From: Simmondsia chinensis
Lineage: Eukaryota; Streptophyta; Magnoliopsida; Caryophyllales; Simmondsiaceae
Length of the DNA: 64,000 nucleotides
Direction: 5' to 3'
Assembly: GCA_018398585.1 (NCBI GenBank)
Contig: JAGTTD010000001.1
Coordinates: forward strand, 4,900,501 to 4,964,500
The notes below the pieces were generated by a model that did not search any database, was not told the origin of the DNA, and saw only the letters and a program-made list of their open reading frames with translations. Below are positions 1 to 12,310 of this stretch, in pieces (within the stretch, counting starts at the first letter, position 1; each line of letters opens with the position of its first letter). A program made the translations under genes and the position numbers.

Positions 1-700
1 ATATTTATTTGTATTGCAGGCATCAAGGTAAGCTGTTGTAAGATTAAATTGTTCATCATATCCAAATATTAATAAGAATCCATGGTTGAGAATACCAATA
101 TAAAATTTTCTAAAATTTTAAATATTAAATGAATGCTTCCTATACCTTTTAGTAGTTCGGTTGATATTATACATATGTAATATGAGCAAACGGAGTGACA
201 AAAAGAGCACATGGGATTCTGCTTACAAATTTCAAAAGCAGATCACAAAAATCAACAAGACTCAACCATGTATAAATCTTGTACACGCATAATAAAAGCA
301 ATATATATCAATTTGTTCGATTTCACCAACATCAGCATATACGAAGGGGCTATCAGTCTAGAGTAATCACGAGGTAGATATTCTTACCTTCTTGAAATTG
401 ATCAGTGCTAAATGGGCTATCAATCTTGGCCGTCCACTTCTGTTTTGCTGCTATTTATTTTTCCAATGTTATAGGTGTGAGTCAAGTTTTTCCATTTCTT
501 TTATTTTTATGTCGTATTTCTTGTATTATTATTACCCATGTTTAATTGTTTTTCAGTTATGAAAGTTTTTTTGTAATTTTTGGCTATTCATTATCTATAA
601 TAAAGTCATAGGTAATATTTTTTTTTTTTTTTTTTCTTTTGTTGGTTCTTCAATTGGGGTGAATTAATTAGGTAGGGAAGTGCTTAATGAAAATGCAAGT
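1..700. other. AT-rich spacer, no recognised feature
   Basis: No convincing coding region, RNA gene or element end was seen here. A run of about 22 T lies near 620-642. Short ORFs have no protein character. Confidence 0.5.
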
Positions 701-1450
701 TTTGAATATTGGTGGATTTTGGGGAGGGGATATTTTGCCATTATATTAAAGAAAGATGACAAACAAGGAAGGGCGAGTCCACCAATTTCTGGGTATTTGG
801 TCGTAAGATTGCAAGTATGATGCAACCTATTAGAATATACTCAGCTACTTTACCATCCTACCTCTTGATTTATGTATTCTGTAAGGGTATAATGGCCTTT
901 TGTGTTCTAATTTTTTTGATCTAAAATCTTTTGTGTTCTTACTATGTGCCTATATAAAGGCCCCTTTGTACCTCTTATTATTCATTCAATAATATAGATT
1001 ATTTATATTCATATGGTATTAGAGTAAACCCTGATTTAATTTCTTTTATTTTCTTTCTCTTCCGCTGTTATTTTGCTGTGTTGAATTCTTTATTTATTAT
1101 GTTCTTTTCTGAACTTTTTTTTTCCCTTAATATGAGCAATGGCAACTAACCCTGAGCATTCTTATGCAAGTGTTTACGGTATGGCTAAATGTGTACTCTG
1201 ATCTTCTTTTGCTTCCAAATCAACCTAGATAAACAATCCTATCCAAGATAAAGAATAAAGATGGAGAAAATGATCAAATATTGCCGCACCATGGAGTGAA
1301 AGAAGAAAATTTCCTCAACACATAAGAGTGTGTAAAAGTAGGCGTAGCAATACAAGAGGCTAGCAGAAAAAAGTACATAGTCTACTATCTCGACATGAGC
1401 ACCGCCTATGTTGCATATTGTGCATAACAAAAACTTCTTTTATAGAGATT
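700..1450 (+). repeat. Diverged duplicate block X, copy 1
   Basis: Parts of this block match 11945-12310 in the same orientation. Shared stretches include one near 770-827 (partner 11955-12022) and one near 1197-1400 (partner 12088-12300). Copy 1 is split by a Copia LTR fragment at 828-1193, where copy 2 has about 80 bp of other sequence. In copy 2 the minus strand reads an open stretch of about 60 residues with some protein-like character, so the block may hold a decayed exon. That function was not recognised. Confidence 0.55.
828..1193 (+). mobile_element. Copia-type 5' LTR with primer-binding site and leader (fragment)
   Basis: The LTR runs from about 828 (TATTAGAATATAC) to 1013 and has a TATA box at 951-958 (TATATAAA). 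It is followed directly by TGGTATTAGAGT at 1014-1025, a two-mismatch version of the initiator-Met tRNA primer site TGGTATCAGAGC. A pyrimidine-rich leader and an ATG at 1140 follow. The partner LTR and all pol domains are missing, so this is a 5' remnant. Confidence 0.6.
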
Positions 1451-1718
1451 TTGCTTCATTTCCGCATCTTATTCGAGGCTCTCCACTTGATGCAAAGGAC
1501 TCTTAGTGGAGTCGTTGCCCGAATTAACACTGAAAAAAATGTTTCCGAAATAGCATTTTCTAAAATATATTTCCCTGAAGAATTTTTTTGTCTGATTTTT
1601 TTATTTCTATTGAATACCTCCCCTGAGCAGGAGATATTCAATTACTGTTTTATTTTCAAAATTAAAATATTTTAGTTTTTGTAACAATATAAATTAAATT
1701 GAATTATTAATTAAAAAA

Positions 1719-1800
1719 GGGCCAATCTTGATCGTCAATTATAATGGATTGTCAAGATCTAGCCCTCTCACCCTCTTATTTTCTCATAAGAATTGTGCCC
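1719..1800 (+). repeat. Short dispersed repeat, partner at 3215-3300
   Basis: Both places read, with changes, GGGYCAATCTTGAYCGTC, then ATTA, a purine-rich link and CTCTCACCCTCTTAT. They may be relics of the same small transposon. No terminal repeats or target duplication were identified. Confidence 0.35.
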
Positions 1801-1879
1801 TTGTGATGAAATAATTTGAGATAGTTAAAAATTTAATTAGTAAGAAAGTAGTTATTATTGTATTGTTTAGATTTTGATT

Positions 1880-2790
1880 TCATAATTCTGTTACTAAATC
1901 AAGATAGTTGTGATTCAGTATAATTTGGTCAAGTCAATTTTTAGCATAATGAATATAATAAAGCATTCAATCCCTAATCATTACATTCTTAGCCTAAGAT
2001 ATATGCTAGTTTGACTCCATCCAACTTGATTTATAATGTAAACAGCCAGTAATCTTTGTTAGGATTATGTCTCAAATTACTTGTTTTAAGTTTATGGGCT
2101 ACCGAGGGGTCACCGATCGATCGGGTGATTTAAGTGTTTTTTTTCCGGATTTTGGGCCGCAAGAAGGCCGATCGATCCGCTATGGGCCGATCGATTGGGA
2201 CCCTCCTTATACCCGTGCCTATAAATACAAACGCTAGGGTTCGGTTTTGTGTATCCAATCAAAGTGAGAGAGCGCCCCAACGTCTAAGAGAAAAACCCAC
2301 GAGAGTTAAGAGAAAGTGATTTGTAATTCTTTCATAGATCTTGTCAAGAGGAAGTGTCGTTGTAATTCTTCCGTTTAAGTATCAATAAAGAATCTCGATC
2401 TCCACCCGTGGTTTTCTCCCCTCTCGATTGAAAAGGGGTTTCCACGTAAATCCTTGTGTGTTCATGTTTGTTCTTTCTTTCTCATATATTTATTTACTTC
2501 TCGTTTGTGTGAGTCGTATTATTTGAATCGAATCAAGTGATTATGGTTTACGCTTCCGCATCAAGATTTTTCTAACACATTGTTATCACAGTATATCAAG
2601 TTTGTTCCAGATTTATCCGCATAATCTTCAAAATATGCCTACATATGTTACTAAATATTTACTTATAAGGGTGAGAAAAAGTCCTAAAAACCCTTTTTAT
2701 GAAAAGAACAACCAAAAATATTTTATATTAGAGAGAATTGTGATAAGGTTTGAATTTTAGCCAATTTTAAATTGGAGTAGAATCAATGGA
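1880..2790 (+). repeat. Diverged duplicate block Y, copy 1
   Basis: Sequence on both sides of the solo LTR at 2057-2623 matches 10500-10790 in the same orientation. Examples are GATATATGCTA near 1998 and 10574, and the stretch around ACATATGTTAC near 2640. The 10-kb copy is uninterrupted across the LTR site, so it works as an empty-site reference that supports the LTR boundaries. Confidence 0.6.
2057..2623 (+). mobile_element. Solo LTR, same Copia family as the element at 14839-17873
   Basis: The LTR starts TGTTAGGATTATG and ends TTTATCCGCATA, and is flanked by the perfect 5-bp duplication ATCTT (2052-2056 and 2624-2628). Internally it resembles the LTRs at 14839 and 17253: GATCGATCGG motifs, a TATA-like CCTATAAATAC near 2218 and an AATAAAG polyadenylation-type signal near 2383. 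The paralogous block at 10.5-10.8 kb lacks it. It most likely arose by recombination between the two LTRs of a complete copy. Confidence 0.85.
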
Positions 2791-3628
2791 AGACATAAGA
2801 GTGAAACAATGCGAGATCCATATTTAATACAAAAAATAAAAAATAAAATATGTAACTTTTTTATATTTGTAAGAAGAACTCTAGGGAGCCTATGCACAGG
2901 AAGGCAACTTTAATGCTTCCTCATTCACTACCCTTTTGAATTCTACTCTAAGGTTTCCTAAAGATGATCATTTAAGTGAAAATAAAATATACAATCGATT
3001 GATTAAAATTTTGACGAAAGGGTATTGGAAGAGTGGGAAAAAGAGGAGCGGCGAACGGGCGGCAGCGGCTAGTGGTTAGGGTGAAAGGATATGGGGAGGG
3101 AGAAAGGGCAATGGACGAGAGAAAAAAAAAGAGGTTGCTGATGGCTGCAGAGCGAGAGAAAGGAAGGGCTGGGAAGGGGGTGGAGAGAAAAATTATTATT
3201 ATTTTTGGACTCCCATAAAAGGGGTCAATCTTGACTGTCCATTACAAGGGACGGTTAAGATTCGCCTCTCTCATTCTCTCATTCTCTCACCCTCTTATAA
3301 GATTGTGGTTTGTAAAATATATTTTCTCAAATTTGATGAATACTTTGAATACTTTAAATATTTTCCCAAAAGCATTACAAAATTTGATGAAAACTTTAAA
3401 AAAGTGGGAGAAAAATTTATGATGTTGGAGGAGTACTGTAAGAGAAAAATATATAGAACTTATTGAAATTTATTCTTTAAAGCATTACCAAATTTAATAA
3501 ATATTTTCCCGAATATCAATTTTTTTTTTCTGAATAATTTAATTTTCGTTTGTAATGGGTGACGATGATATCGTTTTTTTCTTGGATATATGAGTCTTGA
3601 AGAAATATGATCATACTCAAATGTATTG
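2790..3628. other. Spacer with purine-rich tract
   Basis: Positions 3015-3190 form a G/A-rich tract whose ORF lacks protein character. It is followed by the short repeat shared with 1719-1800 and AT-rich sequence. No gene was seen. Confidence 0.4.
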
Positions 3629-6600
3629 TGTGAGAGAATAGGTTAGGAAGTATATCCAATAGGGTTGCTGAGACACGTATATATAATAGTATGAAGCAAA
3701 TACAGATAAATAATTATAATGCTATATATACTAATATGCCCACTCAATCTGTACCCGGGGCCGGGCGGGGGGGGGGGGGGGCTGCCAACGTGCAGATTGG
3801 CTTTGTGGAAGCGGAAGCAATCAGTAGCCAATCCTTTCTTGAAGATATCAGCAACCTGTTTGGTAGTAGGTGTGTATCGAACCTGGATATCACCCTTAGT
3901 AACCTTCTCGCGCATATAGTAGAAATCCACATCAACATGTTTACTACGATCATTGGAAGTAGGATTCGCAGCCAGGTATGTAGCAGACACATTGTCACGG
4001 TAAATGAGGATTGGGCCAGAGTGGCGTAAGCCTAGGTCACACATAAGATATCGGATCCAATCACACTCAGCAGCAACCTTAGCCACAGCATGATACTCAG
4101 ACTTAGTGGTAGACTTAGCAACCGTGGTTGCTTCTTAGAATGCCAGGAGATGAGATTAGGACCAAGGAAGAGCGCAAACCCAATGGTAGAGCGGCGTGTA
4201 TCAGGACAGCCACCCCAATCAGCATCATCATAGGCAGTAACGGATGTGTATGAGCCAGGGGTGATGGTGAGACCGTGGTCAAGAGTGAGCTTAAGGTATC
4301 GAAGAATACGTTTCACCATTTGCTAATGAGAAGTCGTGGGAGCATGCATGTATTGAGACACACGGTTAACCGCAAAGTAGATGTCAGAACGAGTCATAGT
4401 GAGATACTGGAGTGCACCAACGGCACTGCGAAACTCGGTCAGATCCGTAAGTAAGTCATTGAAGGTTGAGCCCGAGCCGGGATAGGTCTCTGAACAGGTT
4501 TGGCCTCAAGCATGTCATGCTTACGAAGAAGATCCAAGGTGTATTTATGTTGGGAAAGAAATAGTACATGTCGGTCTCGTTTGGCTTCAATGCCAAGAAA
4601 ATAATGAAGTGGACCAAGGTCTTTCATAGCAAATTGGGTCGATAGAGATGCAATCAATTGGGTGAAAGGGCAAGGTGGAAGAATAATATCATCAACATAA
4701 AGCAAAAGGCACCTAATACTGGTAGGGGAACGGTGAATGAAAAGAGAAGGGTCTGCTTTGCTACAGTAGAACCCAAGACTATAAAGGAACGTGCTGAATT
4801 GTTGAAACCAGGCCCGTGGGGCCTATTTCAAACCATATAATGCCTTTCTTAACTAGCATACATGCGTTGGCAATGTAGGGTGTATAAACCCAGGTGGTTG
4901 TCGCATGTATACCTCTTCATTTAGAAACCCATGTAAAAACGCACTTTGACATCAAGTTGGCCAATGGACAAATTGTTGTCACCGTTAGAGCAAGTATAAA
5001 CTAGATGGTGGTGGGTTTGACAACTAGACTAAATGAAAGCCTTGAGAAACAAGACGAGCCTTGACGCGATCAATCGAACCATCAGGTTTATACTTGATCT
5101 TATATTTCCATGTGCTCCCAAAAATGTTTTGAGAGGACAAAGGGGGAACAAGATCCCGTGTTTGATTTTGAATAAGTGCGTTAAATTCCTCAGCAATGGC
5201 TTCCCGCCATTGAGGGTTTTTAGCAGCTTGAGAAAAACAAGTGGGTTCTTGGACCACAACAACAGAACTCAGAGAAAGTATGTGCTTAGACTCACATATC
5301 CCGTCCTTAAGCCTAGTACACATGGGGTGACTACTGGGCGCGAGTGGGGCATCCACCGAAGCAGCCGGGACCAAGTTGGTCACCTAACTCGAGGGGGCGG
5401 ACAGGAGAGTCACACAACGACGAGATAATGGGTGCAAGGGACCCATCCTCCAAACCACGTGATCCAAGGTGTGCGACAACCGGGGCCAGGGAGAACGCCA
5501 CAAGACGCCCCTTGGAGCTGAGGCAGGAGCAGCCACCGGGGCCAAAGGACCCTCGACATTAGTGACAGTCATGGAGTCCAACGAAGAGGATGAAGGACCA
5601 GGTGGACAAGGTGCGGCAGACACGGGAACGTGAGACACGAGAGTACCACTGGATGGCACTAGCGACGCAGGTGGGAAAGATAGTGCGGGCACTTCAAAGG
5701 AGACTGAGAGTGGAAGAGGAACTTCCACTAGAGGACTACTAGATGGCGATGTGCTACTAGTGACTAGGTCATTATAGGGAAATAGATGTTCAACAAAGTG
5801 GACATGGTGGTTAACATGGACACTACCCGTAGCAAGATTCAAACAGCGATAGCCCTTATGCCGACCTGCATATCCAAGAAATATGCAAGGTAGGGAGCAT
5901 GGGGCTAATTTATAAACAGTACGGGGTGTGATGTTAGGGTAACATGTACATCCACAGACCCAAAAAACATTGTAGTTAGGCGCTTGGTTGAAAAGTTTTT
6001 CAAAAGGAGACAAAATTTTCAAAATTAGGGTAGGTAATTGGTTAATAATAAAACACACAGTACATGCAGCATCAGCCCAAAATTCATAGAGAAGTTGTGC
6101 CTGAAAAAGTAGGGTCCGTACCATTTCACTTATATATTGATGCTTACCCTCCATCACTCCATTTCGTTGCGGAGTATCGGGACATGAAAGACGAAAGTGA
6201 ATACCATAAGTGCGACAAAGCGCAACCATGTGGCGATTGTCGAACTCACAGCCCTCATCACTTTGAAAACATTTAATGTGGTGTTAAACTGATTTTCAAC
6301 AAGGATCTTAAAGTCAGAAAAGATGGAGTAAACTTCGTCTTTCCGTTGCATCGAATAAAGCCTGGTGAATCACGAAAAGTCATCAATAAATAAAGCATAA
6401 TATCGCAAAGCAAAATTAGAGCGAACTGGAGATTGCCAAACATATGAATGTATTAATTGCAAAGGTGCAGTAGTAGTATTTAAAACACGAGTAAACGGTA
6501 AACGTCGCGATTTGCCTAAACAATAGGTATGGAAATGTTTAATAGAGCTAGAACTAAGTAAACAACGAGTGCATAAAACATCCAAAACCGAATGAGCTAA

Positions 6601-8626
6601 ATGTCCTAAGCGCCGATGCCATAAATCTGCAGGAGCGGTCTGTGTTATGAGTCCAGTGAGGTGCGGGGAGAAGCCATAGAGAGGTCCATCACTGGGTATC
6701 TTGAGAAGGAGCATCCCTGTAACCTTGTCCTTGACACAAAAGGAGGAGAAGTCAAATTCGACACAACAATTATTATCACGACATAATTGTTTAATTAACA
6801 AGAGGTTGTAGGTGAGACCGGGAATTAGGAGAGCATTGGGAAGTAGTAAATCATGTGAGGGAGCACGTAATTTCGAGGAACCAATATGCGTGATAAGTAA
6901 CAAGAAACTTTTGCCAACTTGAATAGATTTAAAACCAGTATAAGGAGAAATGTTTTTCAAAATACTTGCACTCAAAGTCATATAGTTAGACGCTCCTGAG
7001 TCAGGGTACCATGTAGGGTCAGCGGAATCAGCAACCGATACGGCCGAAAGAGAGCGGGAGAGGTCATTGTTAACATAGAGGTGTGGACAAAAGGAGGCAG
7101 CATGACCAGCTTGATGACAAATCTGACAGACAAGAGGCTCGGCACCAAGTATACTTTCATGAGACTGACGAGGAACAGAACCTGCATTTCTTACCCAAGT
7201 TTGTGGTGGTAGTGATGCACCACCCGTATGAACCTGACCTGACCCAGTGTGTGGTTGACCGTATACCCCACTACATCCTCCTTGAGAGCCTTGGCGATTG
7301 GAGTTACGCCCACAAACCTTGCGCCCACGACCACCACAACCCCGCCCATGACCCGTGTGATAAGATGCTGGACCGGATGCGGCTAAGGCATGTGCGTGAT
7401 TAAGCGTAGACCAAGCATGAATCCTGGATAGGGCAACCTCTTCATCTAATAGTGCACTCTTTAACTGCTCAAACAGGAGATTGGGTGAGGATCGTCGGGT
7501 GAAGGTATTGAAAGCAGCATATTCCGACGGAAGGCCAAAGAGAGCATAGTGCATCAATTCTCGATTGGAGACCGGGGAATCAATGGCTGCAAGGTCATCA
7601 GCTATGATTTTGAGTTCGATGAGATAGGCAGTCATGGTGTTGTTGTCTTTGCATAGGGTAACGAGTTGAGAATGGAGATCAAATTCTTTGGCAAGAGAGT
7701 GGTCATGAAACCTTTTGGCAAGAGCGTCCCACATATCCTTGGAGGTGGGGTGAAGAATAACATCATTTAGAACATGACAAGCGAGCGAAGCAGATAGACA
7801 GGCCCTCATAATTTGATCAACACAAGACCAGGTATAATATTCAGGGTTAGATATAAAGGCGCCCATTGTTGTTTGTATTTGAGAGGGAGGACAAGGAAGG
7901 GAGCCATCGACAAAACCCATAAGGCGATGGGCACGCAATAGCATTGATACCTGTTCCCTCCAAGCAGTGTAGTCAATAGGGTTTTCAAGTTTAATTGTGA
8001 CAAGGCTCGTTATAGGTGAGGTGGGGGAGAGGAACCAAGGGAAAGGGGAGTGCCGCCATGTATGAGTCCCTGGAAATTGATGTGGAAGGAGAGTTTGGAT
8101 ATTATCCCATAGTGAAGTTGGAGAGCCGGTACAAGAGACCAAAGATTGTATTCAGGAGGAGGGACGCTGAGGCTTGTGGTGGGAGGGACCCAAGATTGGG
8201 AGGTGTTGGAAGTCGGCTAGATAAGGGCTGGGAGAGGTCAACCATGGTTGACGTTGCCATAGCGGGCGGCGGTGGTGTAGGAAAGGGAGAGGAAGAAGAA
8301 TTGGGTTAGCAGCCATGATTACCTTAGCACCGGATAGAATATCACACTATGCTTGCTTGAGAACAACCATAGGAGGAGAGAATGAGAGGGTGGCGTTAGG
8401 GTTAGGCACCGCAAGAGAGGGTGGCGCTAGCTGTATGTGGGAGAAGGAGAGAGAATTTTTATTTAGGGTTTGGTATGCTCAGATACCATATGAGAGAATA
8501 CGTTAGGAAGCATACCCAATAGGGTTGCTGAAGGACGTATATACAATAGTATGAAACAGATGGAAATTACATATAAGCCCTTAGGCTGATATATATACAG
8601 ATAAACAATAATAATGCTATATATAC
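3629..8626 (-). mobile_element. Decayed Copia retrotransposon with short LTRs (minus strand)
   Basis: On the minus strand the order is LTR, primer site, gag, protease, integrase, reverse transcriptase, RNase H, LTR, as in Copia. The LTRs are short: 8489-8626 (5') and about 3629-3731 (3'). They share GAGAGAATA, GGTTAGGAAG-like and CCAATAGGGTTGCTGA stretches; the 5' copy has about 35 bp more. The primer site lies at 8477-8488 (minus strand TGGTATCTGAGC) and the purine tract just inside the 3' LTR near 3738-3750. No clear target duplication was found. The proteins resemble those of the element at 53.8-59.9 kb. Confidence 0.85.
3643..8142 (-). pseudogene. Copia gag-pol polyprotein, broken by frameshifts and stops
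   Basis: Read on the minus strand, 8142-6370 is one frame with a UBN2-type gag, a CCHC zinc knuckle (CQICHQAGHAASFC, near 7080-7125), the protease active site DSGAS (near 6990) and the start of integrase with an LWHRRLGH motif. Integrase continues in another frame at 6229-5384. Reverse transcriptase starts at 5383-5024 and the YVDD catalytic motif is read near 4700-4680. RNase H pieces lie at 4319-4032 and 4086-3643, the last with the NRSKHVDVD-type motif seen here as DRSKHVDVD. At least four frame changes separate these parts, so no full polyprotein can be made. A run of 15 G at 3767-3781 gives a proline tract after the RNase H end. In an intact element this protein would supply capsid, protease, integrase and reverse transcriptase. 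Confidence 0.9.
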
Positions 8627-9470
8627 CGGGTCATATTTGCAGCAGCATTTATAGAATTTTAATTTTCTTACGGGACAGGATACGGTGGGGGTGGGTTTGA
8701 AGCTAGTTATAAATTGGCTATCTAGATTGAGAAAATGCTAGATCAATGTAACCAAAGGTATTCATGTTTGTAGATGTCGGATGATAGTATTCGGACTTGT
8801 TTGGTTGAGCACAATGTTCCTGTTACTAGAGAACCCGGATTTTTGTTAGGATTGTTTTATGTTGTTCTTTCTTTTTCATGCCCTCTTTGTATATTTGATT
8901 TTTGTTAACATATAGACCTGGTTGATTTAATTAGCCAATTTCCATCAATTTTGGTACAATAAATGAAATAGAAGTTAATTGGTTTTGCTAGTATGGACTC
9001 TATGGAATTTTAAATAAGAAAAAAAAAAAAAAATTGTGCATAACTCATAAATTAAATATAATAAAATTGTAAGAATAAAATTATATAGGTATTTTTATGT
9101 TTTAAGATTTTTATATCACGATAGAGCTTCTATTTTTATTATTTGTTGCTCATTCCTCTCTTTTTTATTGTGCTATAGTTTATCAAAGACAAATGTACAA
9201 TGTGCTTTACAAATATTTTTTTTGATAAGTAACGAGGAGTTAGGGGCGTACCTACAAATAGCAGGGCCCCGGAAGAGTGCATTTAAAATTGTATCTTATT
9301 TATATAGTAAATAATATAAGATAATTTAACTACATTATAAATAATAATATTAAATTATTTATATCTTTAAATAATTAGTTATTAATCATTTTTTTAATAT
9401 ATGTTTAATATAAAACTATTGGCTTGTTTGGTATACAGGAAGTAAACCTTAGAAGTATAAATTCATTGAA
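8627..9470. other. Spacer, no recognised feature
   Basis: This is AT-rich sequence with an A run near 9019-9032. A short glycine-rich open stretch near 8675-8700 was not convincing as an exon. Confidence 0.4.
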
Positions 9471-9474
9471 GTAC

Positions 9475-9660
9475 AAATTTTGGCTCTTGTTTGGTTTGAC
9501 AGAAAGTAGGTAGAATGCGGGAAGTGAAAATAGTTAAGCAATTTAGAATTCTTTCAAAACGCAAGAAATAAATTACCTAGCCTCCTAGGTAAGTTCTAAT
9601 TACTTCGTTTTTGACTAACCTCTCTAAAGAAGATCTATTTCCCGTCCAGTCAATGAAACC
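9475..9660 (+). repeat. Dispersed repeat, partner at 63370-63545
   Basis: Both copies read in the same order GCTCTTGTTTG, AGAATG.GGGAA, TAAGTTCTAATT and TTGACTAACCTC/TTCAACTAGCTTC. A CTTGTTTGGT-like start is common in plant MITEs, but no target duplication could be fixed. Confidence 0.45.
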
Positions 9661-9703
9661 TTTTTTTCACCTACTTATACTCCACGCGTAAAAGGTATAT
9701 TCC

Positions 9704-9705
9704 AA

Positions 9706-9745
<40 letters not shown>
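9704..9745. repeat. (CT)n(AT)n microsatellite
   Basis: A run of about 12 CT units is followed directly by about 8 AT units. Confidence 0.95.
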
Positions 9746-9749
9746 GTGT

Positions 9750-10500
9750 AGTGTTTGCTGACGGATGCCAATGGAAAGGGGAAAATTAAGGAAAGGGAGG
9801 AAAATTCAAGAAAGTAGTTAAGATGTAGTAAATTAAAGAAGGGGAGGATATAGTGATTTAAGATGAGGGAATTTTGCTGGTTTTCTTTGGTGATTAACAA
9901 AATTAATATTTTTATTTTAATTATGTCTTTATAAAAGATGGTGATAAATACTTCTTCTTTTTTAGTTTAGTTACTTTTACTTATGTTTTGAAGCATCTAA
10001 TGGAACATTAAACCCGTTGAAATTCGTTGTATTTTATTTTTATGCACATATATATATTTTTTTTATGTACATTTATTAAACTAAAATAAAAACTTTAATT
10101 AGCTCCCCCTTCCTTAAACTTATCAAAATTCTCCTTGCCTTTAATCACTACTTCTCCTTTTCTTAACCAAATTTTTAAACATGTACCTTAGGAACATTTA
10201 TTGCACTTGTATTTATTGAATTTCAACTAAATCATCCAAATATTAAAAAGAAAAAAAATATTATTATTCTTGTGTGGACTAATAAAATATAAGAATTTAA
10301 TACAATAAATATTCCTTTCTTAATTCATTGCAATAAGTCGAGGCATTACTGGTAGAGTTTGAATGTCCCTCAATAACTGGAACATGAACTCATGCAAAAT
10401 TATTGATAAAGATTCCTTTTGAATAAGTAATGCATAGATATTATAAGATTTTTGATGAAATATTAATAGGAAGTGTAATTCTATTTCGTAGGAAAATTGT
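9750..10500. other. AT-rich spacer, no recognised feature
   Basis: No gene or element end was recognised. Block Y copy 2 begins near the right edge. Confidence 0.4.
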
Positions 10501-10790
10501 TATTACTATCTCTCTTGTATTGTAATTTCATATTCATGTTAGTATGTTAATACAGTCAAGTCCAAACTCAGGATATATGCTACCCTGATTCGGTCGAATT
10601 CAATTTGTATTAGAACCAACCAATAATCTTCCGAATATGTCCACATATGTTACCAAATATTTTTCATACGGGGGAGGAAAATCCTTGAAAGTTCTTTTTG
10701 AAATAAGAACAATCCAAGATATTTTACATTAGAGAAGGGTGCGATGATGTTTGAGTTTTAGTCAACTTAAATTGAAACCTTTATTTGTCG
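10500..10790 (+). repeat. Diverged duplicate block Y, copy 2 (empty site)
   Basis: This matches 1980-2056 joined to 2629-2770. Copy 1 holds a solo LTR exactly where this copy reads through AATCTTCC near 10628. In this copy block X lies downstream (11945) rather than upstream, so the X and Y order differs between copies. Confidence 0.6.
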
Positions 10791-10886
10791 AATGCAGTCA
10801 TGAGCAGACAAATATGAGCGAAGGATTTATGCAGTCAACAGTAACATACCAGATAACATCTTTGTAATCTGATTAAACAATAATTA

Positions 10887-11240
10887 CGGTCCACTGATAT
10901 GGGTTAATCTAGGAAGGGTCGGTTTGCCCCTCGAAGACCAACGAAGTAATGAGATTGAGAAGAAGGGAGGGAGAGAGAGAATCAAGAACTAGAGGGAGAA
11001 GACAAGTAGTAACTTGTATTATCATTCAAGAATAATTCTCTACGTATATTTCAGAGCAATTTATATGAATTGCTAATTAACACAACCAACTAACATAACC
11101 ACCTAACTAACCTAACTATTTACAATTCCAATGCAATACTTATATTTCTTATATTCTTATATCGCTATACAAAATATACCGTATCATCCACTTAATTTGG
11201 GCTTCAAGACAACAAGCCACTTGAACTGCAAGAATTTTAG
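10887..11240 (-). other. Possible LTR or promoter-like remnant
   Basis: A G/A-rich tract at 10950-11010 is followed by AT-rich sequence, which on the minus strand looks like a pyrimidine-rich leader. No ends or duplication were found. This is weak. Confidence 0.2.
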
Positions 11241-11324
11241 TAGTTATTCCAATTGAATGGAAAAGGAAGAACAAAAACCTCCCTTGAGAAACCCATTAGA
11301 TTCAAAAGCAACCACAACAATAAA

Positions 11325-11890
11325 AGCATTAGGTGTTTTTTTGGTATGAGAGTATGAGGGGATGGAAGTGTAAATGGACACCATGTTTCTAATTTTTGGC
11401 TGTTTGGTATAAGAGAGTGACAGGAGGAATGAAAGTGGAAATGAAAAACATTTTATTCTCACATTTTCATACCCATGAGAGGTTCGGTTTGGAATAAAAA
11501 TTGGTGGGGCCCATAATTTTTTTTCCTATTTTATTGTCAATCAAAATTTTGCTCTACTAATTTACTCTCAAATAATAAAAACTAGGCAAATAACAAGAAC
11601 AATTATTATTGTTATTATTATTACTATTATTGTTGTTGTTGTTGTTGTTTTAGTTATTGCTGTTAATGTTGCTGCTGTTATTATTATTGTTGTTGCTATT
11701 GATGTTGTGGATGATATTATTATCATTATTATTATACTAAAATCTATTAGAGGATATTTTGGTAAACTAATTCATTTATACCTACTCCCACTAGTGCATA
11801 TAAAACATGGGAATGACTGGTTTAACCTCATTTCCATCTTCATGCCACACACCAAACAGAGGAGTGAGAATGATTAGATTGTTTCCGCCC
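11325..11890. mobile_element. Possible Tourist-like MITE containing a trinucleotide microsatellite
   Basis: The left side near 11331 reads GGTGTTTTTTTGGTATGAG. The reverse complement of the right side near 11830-11865 reads CTGTTTGGTGTGTGGCATGA, then GATGGAAATGAGG. The ends therefore look like imperfect inverted repeats of the GTTTGGT type. A TTA precedes the left end, but a right TTA was not found. Confidence 0.35.
11604..11745. repeat. Compound trinucleotide microsatellite (ATT/GTT/GCT)
   Basis: Imperfect runs of TTA, TTG and TGC triplets extend over about 140 bp. Confidence 0.9.
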
Positions 11891-11944
11891 CAAAAGTCAT
11901 TCGAATTCCTTCGTGAGAAGTGTGAAGAAACATCACAATTCAAT

Positions 11945-12310
11945 TTAATAACACCTAGGGAATGGGGACTCCACCAATTTTGAATATCTGATTGTAAGGT
12001 TGGAAATGTCGTGCAACCTCCATATTATTAACTTGCTGCAACACATCAGCCTCAATCTTAACCTGTGGAGCAATCTGCCATGAGTGAATGTGATCTTTTG
12101 CATATTCCATTGTTCTTTTTCTTCCAAACCAACCAACCAATCAACAATCATATCCAAAATAAAGAACAAAAGATGGAGAAAATCAATGAATATTGTTCCA
12201 CCAGAGGTCAAACAAGAAAATTTCTCTCATCTAGTTTATAAGAAAAGCCAAAAGTCAGCTAAGCAGCACAAGAGGCCAGTAAAGAAAAGTAAATAGCACA
12301 CTGTTTCTAT
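11945..12310 (-). pseudogene. Duplicate block X, copy 2; possible decayed exon on minus strand
   Basis: The minus strand has an open stretch of about 60 codons (12140-11955) with balanced, protein-like composition, and the matching part of copy 1 can be read in a related frame with similar residues. The protein was not recognised and no splice sites could be assigned. It may be a relic of a host gene or of an unrecognised transposon. Sequence similarity to 1197-1400 and 770-827 is clear at the DNA level. Confidence 0.35.
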
